Below the pieces are notes generated by a model. The model saw only the letters and a list, made by a program, of their open reading frames with translations, was not told the origin of the DNA and did not search any database. A stretch of 64,000 bases of DNA from Corynebacterium silvaticum. Its GTDB lineage: Bacteria > Actinomycetota > Actinomycetes > Mycobacteriales > Mycobacteriaceae. Position 1 is the first letter of the stretch; each line of letters starts with the position of its first letter. The stretch lies in the NCBI RefSeq assembly GCF_004382825.2, contig NZ_SDQO02000002.1:62001-126000 (forward strand), read 5' to 3'. Made by a program: the position numbers and the translations under genes. Below are positions 47,601-55,791 of this stretch, piece by piece.

Positions 47601-48196
47601 GCAATATCAGCCGTGCGATTATCGCCATGGCGGTTGCAGTGGTCGTTGTCTCCATCGCTTTGATTACCGGATACATCACGAGCCTCTTTGGCAGTGACCA
47701 GGGGCAGGTGCCTTTGAACAATGATCCGATTGTGAACTCTAAGCCCTCTGATGTACTAGACCTGCCCAGCATTGTGGCACCGATAAAGAGCGCTTCTGCA
47801 TGGTCTCCAAGTGGCACCACTCCGAGCAGCGAGTCCGCGTCTACTGCCCACCTAGCCATTGACCCAGATAAATCCAGTGCGTGGTCTACAGGTCCGATGG
47901 CAAAGGGCCAGGGGGCAGGCATCATGATCACCCTTGATCAACCGCATCTGGCGAGCTCCGTGGTGGTGGAAAGTGATGGCACGCCGGCAAAGATCTCTGT
48001 CTACCAGGTCGACGATGACGAACTTTCTTCGCTGGACTCCGCTCAGCTTGTGGGAGAACGCAAAGTCTCTTCCACGCAGACCCGAATCTCGTTGAGCGAG
48101 GAGCCGTTGGTCACCTCCATTCTGGTGTGGGTAACGGGGGTCACCGACAATGCCTCCGTGAAGATACACAACATCACGGTGGTCGCTAGTTATTAA
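44681..48196 (+). CDS. murJ: Lipid II flippase MurJ fused to a pseudokinase and extracellular domain
   Basis: 1171 residues. A Ser/Pro-rich disordered head covers ~1-145. The MurJ/MviN core (~148-690) has about 14 membrane segments, beginning STGSMAIATLFSRVTGFLRT and NTLPNLITEIVLGAVLTS. A degenerate protein-kinase fold follows (~730-930; ATTGREVALIFVD-like and LNHPAIAP, VADWVAGSSL) without a visible catalytic HRD or DFG. One more membrane segment (IIAMAVAVVVVSIALITGYI, ~980-1000) leads to an external beta-sandwich (~1035-1171). It moves lipid II across the membrane for peptidoglycan synthesis. This architecture is the Rv3910 type, where the phosphorylated pseudokinase recruits FhaA. Confidence 0.93.
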   Translation: MAATIEKKQDFQVNSSESTPPSKGTRYRIVPPAAPAPVPEARPRHTSSSVHPSEDRSKLDKDPARHSVADAPGDNSAMPTGLSVPSEGAKPAGGEASESLEHEAQSASVVTLDRDEQSARTAADGAADNSASQAGEDSQSTASTSDNDVVRSTGSMAIATLFSRVTGFLRTVLISTSLGGAIASAFNTANTLPNLITEIVLGAVLTSLVVPVLIRAEKEDPDRGAAFIRRLFTLAAALLGLVTIGAIIAAPLLSRLMLGTEGKVNIVQTTSFAYILLPQIFFYGMFSLLMAVLNTKQIFKPGAWAPVANNMITIAVLVLYMLLPGELDPTAPSTITDPHVLLLGLGTTLGVVVQALIMIPPIRRAGISLKPLWGIDERLKQFGGMATAIIVYVAISQIGYMITTRIASFADEGAPNIYQQHWLLLQVPYGIIGVTLLTAIMPRLSRNAADGDDKAVVRDLIIGSKLTYIALIPIVVFFTAYGERIGLGLFAYRRFDAESATILGWTLSFAAFTLLPYALVLLHLRVFYAREEAWTPTFIIAGITVTKIVLSVIAPLAATDPSRVVILLGAANGFGFVAGAIIGAMLLRRKLGNLGGREVLKTSTWAFIASGAGILAALALSYVLDQFMGGLFSALGSVGMLVHLAIVGVVFLLCIGLVLSRSGLEEVVNLGYALQRIPGMSRFIHMRAPQKDDMVPTRQAIANEALAFDDTFNATPIPAPMSAGIVRGPRLVPGAQVSDGRFRLLADHGSVSTARFWQAREKTTGREVALIFVDTSGKAPQAPATPAAAAGEAAEVSRRTRALANLNHPAIAPNIEVLSYRNGCLVVADWVAGSSLASVASEPVNPYAAAYAFEPLSQAAQFAQSAHTPLGIDNHARIRINTDGMAILAFPAVLSDSSYERDMRSIRTALGTLIQVDTAPQEITALLHVDATELPHAIADLPDAPSVAEDHLVVEEEATPRPRNTPGFGSAGFSNISRAIIAMAVAVVVVSIALITGYITSLFGSDQGQVPLNNDPIVNSKPSDVLDLPSIVAPIKSASAWSPSGTTPSSESASTAHLAIDPDKSSAWSTGPMAKGQGAGIMITLDQPHLASSVVVESDGTPAKISVYQVDDDELSSLDSAQLVGERKVSSTQTRISLSEEPLVTSILVWVTGVTDNASVKIHNITVVASY

Positions 48197-48209
48197 ACAC
48201 CCCGCGTAG

Positions 48210-48260
48210 AACTGTGGTGGGAAGGAGTCGTCGATTCTTTCCCACCACAGTTTTCTTTTT
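48210..48260 (+). terminator. Rho-independent terminator after murJ
   Basis: AACTGTGGTGGGAA (48210-48223) pairs with TTCCCACCACAGTT (48239-48252) around a 15-base loop and is followed by TTTTCTTTTTCTT. It ends the NUDIX-DUF6049-murJ unit. The next ~300 bases up to sigM hold no gene I can support. Confidence 0.92.
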
Positions 48261-48564
48261 CTTGTTATAAAACCCTCGTTATCACCTTTGTGCAGAACCT
48301 TGCCCCCAAACCATCGCGTGCGCGCTGTATGTCTCCCTGTCATTGTTTGGGCATGGCACTACAAGTCCCCCATAAAAGCCATAAACCGGTGTTTATGCAG
48401 TTCAAGATATTAAAATTCTTCCTTATATGGTCCTATGACATCCAATTCATTGGGCAAGCAGGATATCTCGCCAAGACGCTTTCTTAGCCAATATTAAAAG
48501 CAAGAATCATCGTGCCGCTGTAGGGAAGTGGCACCATAAACACTATGGGGGGGAATAGTGAGCT

Positions 48565-49236
48565 GTGCAGTCACGGCCACCGCAATCAAACACGATGCAG
48601 CCAAAATCCAGAGCTGGCGACTCAAACAGACTGACTTTGAAAGCCATCGCAGGGGAAAACGTCGCAAAGCGATATGCCACAAAGACCCGCGACGCTGATC
48701 TCGTTATCCAGTTCCTCGAGGGAAATAACCAGGCCTTCGACGAAATAACTAAGCGGCACTATCACAGCCTGTGGTGGCTTGCTCGACGTCACAGCTATTG
48801 CGATTCCGATGCTGACGACATCATGCAGGAAGCGATGCTCAAGGCCGCACGAAATCTAGCGCGGTACCGTGGCGACTCCTCATTGAGCACGTGGCTTTAT
48901 CGCCTTGTGTTTAACAGCGCTTACGACCACATCCATCGTTGCACGCATCGAGACAACCTCCCGTTGGAACCTCTCATGGGAACACACGCCCGGCTGGACT
49001 ATACACTCAGCCATGTTCCACTCAGGGATCACGCTATGTCCATGTCAATAGCCCAAGCGGTAGACGTGTTGCCACCCGAGCAAAGAAACGCCATTCTCTT
49101 GGTCGATTTCGCTGGCTATGACGTTGATGTTGCCGCACAGATAGAAAACGTTCGGCCGGGAACAATCAAGTCGCGTCGGGCTCGGGCACGAAAAACTCTG
49201 AGAGGTCTTCTCACTCCCGTGGTTGAAGAGCTGTAG
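48565..49236 (+). CDS. sigM: ECF sigma factor SigM
   Basis: 223 residues from GTG 48565; ATG 48595 is an alternative start. Sigma region 2 is at ~50-115 (FLEGNNQAFDEITKRHYHSLWWLARR, DADDIMQEAMLKAARNL, SSLSTWLYRLVFNSAYD). Region 4 is at ~155-215 (LPPEQRNAILLVDFAGYDV, RPGTIKSRRARARKTLRG). It sits between murJ and trxB, the position of sigM in mycobacteria and C. glutamicum, where it controls thioredoxin and other disulfide-stress genes. No anti-sigma gene follows (the mycobacterial Rv3912 position is empty), so control may be transcriptional or by an unlinked factor. Confidence 0.9.
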   Translation: MQSRPPQSNTMQPKSRAGDSNRLTLKAIAGENVAKRYATKTRDADLVIQFLEGNNQAFDEITKRHYHSLWWLARRHSYCDSDADDIMQEAMLKAARNLARYRGDSSLSTWLYRLVFNSAYDHIHRCTHRDNLPLEPLMGTHARLDYTLSHVPLRDHAMSMSIAQAVDVLPPEQRNAILLVDFAGYDVDVAAQIENVRPGTIKSRRARARKTLRGLLTPVVEEL

Positions 49237-49459
49237 CGCATAGACGTGGCTTCAACGTTGTCCTTGTCACGTCGGTAATGCATTCTTGCCCTCACTTGTT
49301 AGGAAGAAAAAGAAAGTAACCTATGAGAATACTGAGGCGCTGCGGCTAACGGCTACACTGAGCCAGAATCACGAAAGCACCTACGGAGATACTCAGAAGG
49401 GCTTTCTCCACATATCTGGCCCCGCTAGATTCAGTTACAACAGCTAGGAAGGCAACCTC

Positions 49460-50416
49460 ATGTCCGAAGCACCCAGCGTGCCTAACGCGACCACAGTGCA
49501 CGACGTAGCCATCATCGGATCCGGTCCAGCCGGCTACACCGCAGCTCTCTATGCGGCTCGTGCTGAGCTCAAGCCCATCGTTTTCGAGGGAATCGAATTC
49601 GGTGGATCTCTGATGACCACCACAGAGGTAGAAAACTTCCCGGGCTTCCCAGAAGGCATAATGGGGCCAGACCTTATGGACAACATGCGTACTCAGGCCG
49701 AGCGCTTTGGGGCAGATCTCCGCATGGAATTGGTGACCAAGGTGGAGCTTGAAGGCGAGATCAAGAAGATCTGGGTCGACGAGCAAGAGTTCCATGCTCG
49801 TTCCGTCATCCTGGCCACAGGCTCTGCACCGCGCTATATCGGTGCAGAAGGCGAACAGACTCTCCTGGGTCGGGGAGTATCTGCGTGTGCCACATGCGAC
49901 GGCTTCTTCTTCCGCGATCATGACATCGCTGTCGTTGGCGGCGGCGACTCCGCCATGGAAGAGGCAACCTTCCTTACCAAGTTTGCTAAGTCTGTGACTA
50001 TCGTGCACCGCCGCGAGGAGTTCCGCGCTTCCGCAATCATGCTGGAACGGGCCAAGAGCAACGACAAGATCCGGTTCCTCACCAATAAGACCGTATCCAA
50101 GGTGTTGGGGGAGAATACGGTGAGCGGCCTGGAGCTCACGGACACTGTCACCGGAGAGACTTCCGTTCTCGACGTCACGGCTATGTTCGTAGCAATCGGC
50201 CATGATCCTCGCTCTGATTTGTTCCGTGACGTAGTGGACACCAATGATGCGGGCTACGTCCGGGTAGCAGAGCCTTCCACGCGCACCAACGTTCCTGGTG
50301 TCTTCGCCGTGGGAGATCTTGTCGACGACCACTACCAGCAGGCAATCACCGCTGCCGGTTCCGGTTGCCGCGGCGCTATCGACGCCGAGAATTATCTCGC
50401 ATCACTCGACGCCTAA
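49460..50416 (+). CDS. trxB: Thioredoxin reductase
   Basis: 318 residues. The FAD motif is [22 protein letters not shown] (~12-33), the redox centre [10 protein letters not shown] (~144-153), the NADPH-binding motif [15 protein letters not shown] (~160-175) and the C-terminal FAD site [21 protein letters not shown] (~280-300). It transfers electrons from NADPH to thioredoxin. AGGAAGGCAACCTC precedes ATG. trxA follows 29 bases later, forming a likely sigM-responsive pair. Confidence 0.96.
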   Translation: MSEAPSVPNATTVHDVAIIGSGPAGYTAALYAARAELKPIVFEGIEFGGSLMTTTEVENFPGFPEGIMGPDLMDNMRTQAERFGADLRMELVTKVELEGEIKKIWVDEQEFHARSVILATGSAPRYIGAEGEQTLLGRGVSACATCDGFFFRDHDIAVVGGGDSAMEEATFLTKFAKSVTIVHRREEFRASAIMLERAKSNDKIRFLTNKTVSKVLGENTVSGLELTDTVTGETSVLDVTAMFVAIGHDPRSDLFRDVVDTNDAGYVRVAEPSTRTNVPGVFAVGDLVDDHYQQAITAAGSGCRGAIDAENYLASLDA

Positions 50417-50445
50417 CCCACCACCTACGTATAAGGAGAAACCCT

Positions 50446-50769
50446 ATGAATGCACCTATCGCTTTGACCGAGGCAACTTTTAAGACAACCGTCATTGACT
50501 CCGATAAACCAGTTCTCGTCGATTTCTGGGCTGAATGGTGCGGCCCTTGTAAGAAGCTGGGTCCGATCATCGATGAGATCGCCGCCGAGATGGGCGACGA
50601 TGTCGTCGTGGGCAAAGTCGACGTCGATGCCGAGCGCAACCTGGGCGCAATGTTCCAAATCATGTCGATTCCCACCGTCCTTATCTTCAAAGACGGCCAG
50701 AAGGTCGCCGAATTTGTTGGAGTCCGTCCGAAATCAGAGATCGTGGCAAAACTGCGTTCACACCAGTAA
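50446..50769 (+). CDS. trxA: Thioredoxin
   Basis: 107 residues from ATG 50446, chosen because AAGGAG lies 6 bases upstream; longer frames are not needed. The active site is FWAEWCGPCKKLGP with the WCGPC motif, and the cis-proline is in SIPTVLIFKDGQ. It is the substrate of the reductase encoded just upstream and reduces cytoplasmic disulfides. The homologue in M. tuberculosis is trxC at the same place. Confidence 0.95.
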   Translation: MNAPIALTEATFKTTVIDSDKPVLVDFWAEWCGPCKKLGPIIDEIAAEMGDDVVVGKVDVDAERNLGAMFQIMSIPTVLIFKDGQKVAEFVGVRPKSEIVAKLRSHQ

Positions 50770-50857
50770 CTGGTATCCTTTGACGAGGATTACAAAGCCA
50801 TCACTGTGCCGTTAACCGGCTTTTTGGCTTGACCACCCGTTATTGGAAAGGAGCAGT

Positions 50858-52039
50858 GTGTCTGACATCTTGCGAGTAGGTGACCGCAGCCCGCGCGTCG
50901 CTGAAGTCAGAACAGCACTGACACGCCTTGGTCTTGTGCCGGACTCTGATAAAGAAATCAAACAGTCCAAGGGGCAAACGTTCACTGACCCGGAGACATA
51001 CTTCGACGAGGAACTCGCCGAAGTTATCAAGGGTATGCAGCAGGCTCGGGGCATCATCGCTAGCGGTGAGATCAACGAGGTCACTCTCCGTGCCCTCCGC
51101 GAGGCCTCATATAAGCTCGGTGCCCGAGTTCTTAGCTTCGAGCCGAATAATATTTTCGTTGGCGACGACGTAGTGCAGTTGCAAACGCAGCTTCAAGAAC
51201 TCGGTTTTTACACCGATCGCGTCGATGGCCGATTCGGTGATAACACATACAAGGCGTTGCTCAGTTATCAGGTCAACTATGGGCTGAAGAGCGACGGCAT
51301 CTGCGGTCCCGAAACAATCCGTGCGTTCGGGCGCCTTGGTCGCAGAATTACCGGCGGTTCGCCGCAGGCCCTTCGCGAGCGCGAGCGCGTCCGCGACGCC
51401 GGCCCTATGCTCGCTGGTAAGCGCGTCGTCATCGACCCCTCTTTGGGCGGAAACTCGCGTGGACAAGTAGTGCGGGGTCCTTATGGAAAGATCACGGAGG
51501 AGGAAATCCTCTGGGACCTTGCCACCCGGGTAGAGGGACGCATGATCGCTGCGGGGATGGAGACCATCATCTCCAGGCCGCGGCAGGATAATCCTTCACA
51601 GCTGGAGCGCGCGGACATCGCCAATGCCTTTGATGCCGACGTGATGATTTGTCTACAGTGCGATCAGTACCAGAACGACAAAGCAAACGGCGTTGCCACT
51701 TTTTACTTCGGCTCTGAGTCCGGGACCAACTCCCTGACTGGCGAGATGTTGAGTGGCTTCATTCAACGCGAAATCAGCGCTCGCACCGACTTGGTCAACT
51801 GCGGTAACCACGGCAGGACCTGGGATTTACTCCGCATCACGGCTATGCCGACCATCGAGGTGGTGTTGGGTTATCTGACCAACCCTCACGATGTCACGAT
51901 CTTGACTGACCCCAAGCATCGAGACGCGATCGCAGAAGCAATTGTGGTGGCCGTCAAGCGCCTGTATCTCCTTGACGACGATGACCAGCCCACCGGCACC
52001 TACAAGTTCGCAGAGATGCTGGAACAGGGCATGCTCTAA
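50858..52039 (+). CDS. cwlM: CwlM-like amidase-fold regulator of peptidoglycan synthesis
   Basis: 393 residues from GTG 50858 (AAGGAGCA upstream). Two peptidoglycan-binding repeats come first: ILRVGDRSPRVAEVRTALTRLG (~4-25, 1st) and IFVGDDVVQLQTQLQELGFY (~103-122, 2nd). An Amidase_3 domain (~185-380) follows, starting KRVVIDPSLGGNS. Active zinc amidases have a His after DPGH; here the motif is DPSLG, so the zinc ligand is missing. In mycobacteria CwlM (Rv3915) is phosphorylated by PknB and stimulates MurA rather than cleaving wall; that role is likely here (inference). Confidence 0.88.
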   Translation: MSDILRVGDRSPRVAEVRTALTRLGLVPDSDKEIKQSKGQTFTDPETYFDEELAEVIKGMQQARGIIASGEINEVTLRALREASYKLGARVLSFEPNNIFVGDDVVQLQTQLQELGFYTDRVDGRFGDNTYKALLSYQVNYGLKSDGICGPETIRAFGRLGRRITGGSPQALRERERVRDAGPMLAGKRVVIDPSLGGNSRGQVVRGPYGKITEEEILWDLATRVEGRMIAAGMETIISRPRQDNPSQLERADIANAFDADVMICLQCDQYQNDKANGVATFYFGSESGTNSLTGEMLSGFIQREISARTDLVNCGNHGRTWDLLRITAMPTIEVVLGYLTNPHDVTILTDPKHRDAIAEAIVVAVKRLYLLDDDDQPTGTYKFAEMLEQGML

Positions 52040-52047
52040 GTTTTCTG

Positions 52048-52080
52048 TGGTGGCTTTCCTCGGGGAGGCCACCATTTTTA
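52048..52080. terminator. Hairpin between convergent cwlM and GNAT-like genes
   Basis: GGTGGC (52049-52054) pairs with GCCACC (52068-52073); pairing extends inward with G:U pairs. ATTTTTATTG follows on the plus strand. It probably ends cwlM transcription. Confidence 0.75.
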
Positions 52081-52087
52081 TTGCCTT

Positions 52088-52747
52088 TTATACAGCCACG
52101 TTGGCAAGCAAAGGTTCCGCAGTCTCCGCGGTAAACAAAGTGTGCGCTGGCGGCAGTTCAAGCCGTAGGAGGGGCAGCACCGGATGATGCCGAATGATCT
52201 CAAATCCAGCGGATTCCAATAACGCTAGCGTCATCAAGCCAATATCCTCCGCAGATGTGAGTATGCGTTGGATGTTCTCCGGCTGTGGGTTCAATGGATC
52301 GTCGCAAAAGGCTTCGTCTCGTGCAAAGGCTTCAAGAGCTTTTATTCCTTGTCCGGCAAGATGGACGATGGCTGCGTCGAGAAGCACTGTTTCTATGCCG
52401 CTGCCCATCATGGCTGGATCTCTGTGGAGGGAGGTCAGCACGTAGGCATCGCTGGTCACAGGGGCGGTGGGCAATTGGGCACAGCCCGGGGCTTCAGAAG
52501 CTGGGCAGTAGAGCAAGGTTGCATAGGCCCGGAGAGCAGTGTCGTCGGCGCTTGTGATGTTGAAGCCGCAGCTGCCGTATGCGGACAGCACAGCGGCTAA
52601 CCACGCTTCTTTTTCCAGGGTGGGAGTCCCGGCAGTGGACGCACACAGGGCCGCTGATTCCTCCAGCTCCCAGAACACGCTTCTCGACGCCCCCAGGTGT
52701 ATCCGGGGGATACCGTCTAGGTCGAGGGCCTCGATTCGTGTGTTCAT
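52088..52747 (-). CDS. Rv3916c-like conserved protein, possibly GNAT-fold
   Basis: 219 residues. YVLTSLHRDPAMMGSGIETVLLDAAIVHLAGQGIKALEAFARDE (~98-140) resembles the acetyl-CoA-binding region of a GNAT acetyltransferase, and ALLESAGFEIIRHHPVLPLLRLEL (~178-200) its C-terminal strands. The glycine loop (R/Q-x-x-G-x-G/A) is only partly kept (RDPAMMGSG), so catalytic activity is uncertain. It is always found between cwlM and parB in related genomes. It starts 28 bases after the parB stop in the same direction. Confidence 0.75.
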   Translation of the reverse strand: MNTRIEALDLDGIPRIHLGASRSVFWELEESAALCASTAGTPTLEKEAWLAAVLSAYGSCGFNITSADDTALRAYATLLYCPASEAPGCAQLPTAPVTSDAYVLTSLHRDPAMMGSGIETVLLDAAIVHLAGQGIKALEAFARDEAFCDDPLNPQPENIQRILTSAEDIGLMTLALLESAGFEIIRHHPVLPLLRLELPPAHTLFTAETAEPLLANVAV

Positions 52748-52775
52748 GCCATTAAGCGCCTTTCACAAGAAGCTG

Positions 52776-53831
52776 CTAATGCCCCTCGCTGTTTCCGCCG
52801 AGGAGCCCCATGATGCGGTCAAAGTCTTCACGCCCACCAAATTCCACAACGATTTTTCCTTTACGCTTACCCATACTCACCGAGACTTTGGTGTCTAGGC
52901 CGTCGGCAAGGCGGTTTGCGGCATGGGTGAGGAACTCGGGGGTCGGGGTCTTTTCCCGCTTCTTTGGTGCTGGTTTCTCACCACGGTTCATCAGTGTGAC
53001 GGCTTCTTCTGTTGCACGAACAGAAAGGCCCTCAGCCACAATGCGGTCGGCAAGGGCGATCTGGTGGTCCTCGCCACCTTTAACGCCTAGGAGCGCCCGA
53101 GCGTGTCCGGCAGAAAGCACACCAGCCGCCACTTTGCGCTGTACTGCTACGGGAAGGGCAAGCAAGCGAATCATGTTGGTGATGACGGGGCGGGAACGGC
53201 CGAGTTTATCTGCCAGCTCATTCTGGGTAACGCCGAATTCCTGCAACAATTGTTGGTAAGCAGCTGCTTCTTCTAAAGGATTAAGTTGAACGCGGTGGAT
53301 GTTCTCCAGAAGGGCGTCACGCAGCATCTCCGAGTCATCGGTTTTGCGGACGATTGCGGGAATAGTTTTCACGCCAGCTTTAGATGATGCACGCCAGCGG
53401 CGCTCACCCATGATGATCTCGTAGTGCTCATCGGGGGTCTCGCGGACCACGATGGGCTGGAGCAGACCAAACTCACGGATTGAGTGAACCAGCTCAGCGA
53501 GGTCTTCCTCGTCAAAAACGCTACGGGGGTTTTTCTCATTGGGGATGATGAGCCCGATGGGAATTTCCCGGTAGGTGGCACCAAATTCTTCGAGTTGCTG
53601 ATCTGTTCCGCGTGAGCCTGCGGATTGCTTTTCTACTGCATGCGCAATGATGGGGCTAATGCGCGCACCCTTGGCTTCGCGTTGCAAGCGCGATTGTTTG
53701 TTCTTCTCAGTTGCACCGCCAAAAACCACATCTGCTGCGGAGTCGCCGATGCGTTGCCCAGGCGACGGGCTTCCAGTTATCAACGCGCCAATTCCTCTGC
53801 CGAGACCACCTTTACGAGCTTCCTGTGCCAT
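52776..53831 (-). CDS. parB: Chromosome-partitioning protein ParB
   Basis: 351 residues. The N-terminal CTPase/ParB domain (~85-190) has [34 protein letters not shown] motif ([18 protein letters not shown]) and [18 protein letters not shown]. The helix-turn-helix (~195-270) reads [25 protein letters not shown] and GHARALLG. The C-terminal dimerisation domain covers ~295-351. It clamps DNA at parS and spreads. Seven candidate parS sites lie in this window. The gene begins 5 bases after the parA stop. Confidence 0.96.
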   Translation of the reverse strand: MAQEARKGGLGRGIGALITGSPSPGQRIGDSAADVVFGGATEKNKQSRLQREAKGARISPIIAHAVEKQSAGSRGTDQQLEEFGATYREIPIGLIIPNEKNPRSVFDEEDLAELVHSIREFGLLQPIVVRETPDEHYEIIMGERRWRASSKAGVKTIPAIVRKTDDSEMLRDALLENIHRVQLNPLEEAAAYQQLLQEFGVTQNELADKLGRSRPVITNMIRLLALPVAVQRKVAAGVLSAGHARALLGVKGGEDHQIALADRIVAEGLSVRATEEAVTLMNRGEKPAPKKREKTPTPEFLTHAANRLADGLDTKVSVSMGKRKGKIVVEFGGREDFDRIMGLLGGNSEGH

Positions 53832-53836
53832 CTTTC

Positions 53837-54829
53837 TTACTCCTTTGAGGTCTCATCCGCGTGATCGGCATTGCCTTCATTTTGGCTTTGCCCTTGTTGT
53901 TCGCGCAATGCTTCTGGTGACATCCCGATTGGGCCCGAGCTTTCCGACGGCAAATAGTCGCCGCGAGTGGCCAGCTCTCGTGCCGCGTCGAGGTAGGCTA
54001 GCGCGCCCCGAGAACCTGGATCATAGGCAAGAACGGTTTGCCCATAGCCTGGGGCTTCTGACACCTTCACGGAGCGCGGAATCTTGGTTCCCAAGACTAC
54101 GTCACCAAAATGCCCGCGTACTTCATCCATGACCTGCTCTGCGAGCTTTGTCCGACCGTCATACATGGTCAGGAGAATCGAGGAAATATGCAGGTTGGGG
54201 TTCAGATATTGCCTGATCATCGTGATGTTATTCAACAGCTGACCCACACCTTCGAGGGCATAGTACTCACACTGAATAGGGATAAGTACCTCATCAACGG
54301 CGGTCATGGCGTTAATGGTGAGTAAGCCAAGCGAGGGTGGGCAATCGATAAATATGTAATCGAAGTCTGCCTGCTGCATGTACTCCGTGTTGAGAGCGTC
54401 GCTGAGCCGGTATTCTCGCCGAACTAAGTTAACCAGCTCAATTTCGGCGCCAGCTAGATCGATGGTTGCGGGAACACAGAAGAGGTTCTCAGATGCCGTC
54501 GTTTCCTGTATCGCGTCTTCTACAGTGCATTCTCCGATGAGTAATTCATAACTCGACAAGGTTCCGGCACGGTGTTCAACACCTAGGGCAGTAGAGGCGT
54601 TTCCCTGCGGATCAAGATCAATAACAAGGACTTTGAGGCCATTAATAGCAAGCCCCGCTGCGAGATTAACTGAAGAGGTAGTTTTTCCTACGCCACCTTT
54701 TTGGTTAGCTACAGTCATCCTGCGAGAGCTATCTGGACGGGGCAGATGCAGGCTATTCGGCGTCAACACCTGCGCCGCACGGCGTGCCGCAGCGGCGATC
54801 GGTGTATCTTCCCAGTTCTGGTCGTCCAT
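53837..54829 (-). CDS. parA: Chromosome-partitioning ATPase ParA
   Basis: 330 residues. A ~40-residue N-terminal extension leads into the deviant Walker [21 protein letters not shown] (~38-57). [14 protein letters not shown] (Walker A') and [17 protein letters not shown] (Walker B) are also present. The extended C-terminus is Gln/Glu-rich. It forms ATP-dependent gradients on the nucleoid that segregate ParB-parS origins. The order rsmG-parA-parB on the minus strand near oriC is the conserved bacterial arrangement. Confidence 0.96.
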   Translation of the reverse strand: MDDQNWEDTPIAAAARRAAQVLTPNSLHLPRPDSSRRMTVANQKGGVGKTTSSVNLAAGLAINGLKVLVIDLDPQGNASTALGVEHRAGTLSSYELLIGECTVEDAIQETTASENLFCVPATIDLAGAEIELVNLVRREYRLSDALNTEYMQQADFDYIFIDCPPSLGLLTINAMTAVDEVLIPIQCEYYALEGVGQLLNNITMIRQYLNPNLHISSILLTMYDGRTKLAEQVMDEVRGHFGDVVLGTKIPRSVKVSEAPGYGQTVLAYDPGSRGALAYLDAARELATRGDYLPSESSGPIGMSPEALREQQGQSQNEGNADHADETSKE

Positions 54830-54934
54830 GCGTCCCTTCTCGTCTATGAATCGAGGGCCCTATCACGCCCACAGTGTACGTTTCTTACTTTAATGCCTAG
54901 AGGGCAGGCGGTTCCACACCACCCAACGCCGCTT

Positions 54935-55606
54935 TTAGCGAACTTTTCGGATAGAAATCAGTGTAGTTGGATCTTCCAGCTGATCACCCACCGTAAAAAT
55001 CTTGATTTTTCCGCCACCAGCTTTAAAAATCATCTTTTCATCACGGTCAAATTCCTCTTTTACGGAGGAGCCTTTCATGGCGATCATTTTCCCACCAAGA
55101 CGAACCAACGGAAGCGACCATCCCGCAAGTTTTCCTAGGGGAGCGACTGCGCGCGATGTGACGACGTCGACAAGCCCCAGTTCGTTTCGGACCTCTTTTT
55201 CTTCTGCACGCCCCCGAATCACGGTCACGTTATCTAACTCCAGGGAGTCTTTCACCTCACCCAAGAAAACAGAACGCTTGAGCAGCGGTTCAATGAGCGT
55301 TATCTCCAGGTCAGGACGGGCAAGCGCAAGAGGAATACCAGGCAAACCGGCTCCTGAGCCAATATCTGCAACGCGAGCATGGAGATCCATCGCTTCACCG
55401 ATGACCGCGCAGTTAAGTATGTGACGGTCCCACAGTTTTGGAACTTCACGAGGGCCGATAAATCCGCGTGTGGATCCGTCGATAGCCAATAAACGGTGGT
55501 ATTCCACCGCTTTATCCAGCAACGATCCAAAGATCTCTGTGGCTACCTCTGGGGGAGAGACCAGCTCAAGCTCACGCTCGGCACCGTTATTTTCCTCATG
55601 TTTCAC
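54935..55606 (-). CDS. rsmG: 16S rRNA (guanine-N7) methyltransferase
   Basis: 223 residues. [37 protein letters not shown] (~88-124) is the SAM-binding Rossmann motif of RsmG/GidB, and [20 protein letters not shown] (~152-171) is the family's second block. It methylates G527-type guanine of 16S rRNA. A parS-like site overlaps the start. It is first of rsmG-parA-parB; parA follows after 105 bases. Confidence 0.94.
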   Translation of the reverse strand: MKHEENNGAERELELVSPPEVATEIFGSLLDKAVEYHRLLAIDGSTRGFIGPREVPKLWDRHILNCAVIGEAMDLHARVADIGSGAGLPGIPLALARPDLEITLIEPLLKRSVFLGEVKDSLELDNVTVIRGRAEEKEVRNELGLVDVVTSRAVAPLGKLAGWSLPLVRLGGKMIAMKGSSVKEEFDRDEKMIFKAGGGKIKIFTVGDQLEDPTTLISIRKVR

Positions 55607-55614
55607 GTGGAACC
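55599..55614. other. parS: parS-like site at the rsmG start
   Basis: TGTTTCACGTGGAACC keeps the CACGTG core and differs at two positions in the right arm. It lies about 3 kb from dnaA, closest to the origin. Confidence 0.75.
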
Positions 55615-55748
55615 ATCCTTAATACTTCTACCGGCATCACAGACAACTCCGGTACGTTCACAACGCTATCACGCCGGTCCGACACTGTTGCCCCCAAACG
55701 GGAAAGCCACCACATCACGCACGCACTTACCAGGCGGAATAACAAAAA

Positions 55749-55776
55749 CTGCCGCCACCACATATGGTGGCGGCAG
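55749..55776 (-). terminator. Terminator of the yidC unit
   Basis: CTGCCGCCACCA and TGGTGGCGGCAG pair exactly around CATA. On the minus strand a T-rich run (TTTTTGTT) follows. It lies 16 bases after the yidC stop. Confidence 0.9.
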
Positions 55777-55791
55777 TGAGCGGAAGAAAAA

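Noticed and set aside
49346..50332. A 328-codon open frame antisense to trxB
   Set aside because: It is the mirror of a strongly conserved gene; its translation has no recognisable domain and follows codon bias on the opposite strand.
50780..50835. Possible terminator between trxA and cwlM
   Set aside because: Only a four-base GCCG/CGGC stem with TTTTT; too weak to claim, and co-transcription with cwlM is possible.
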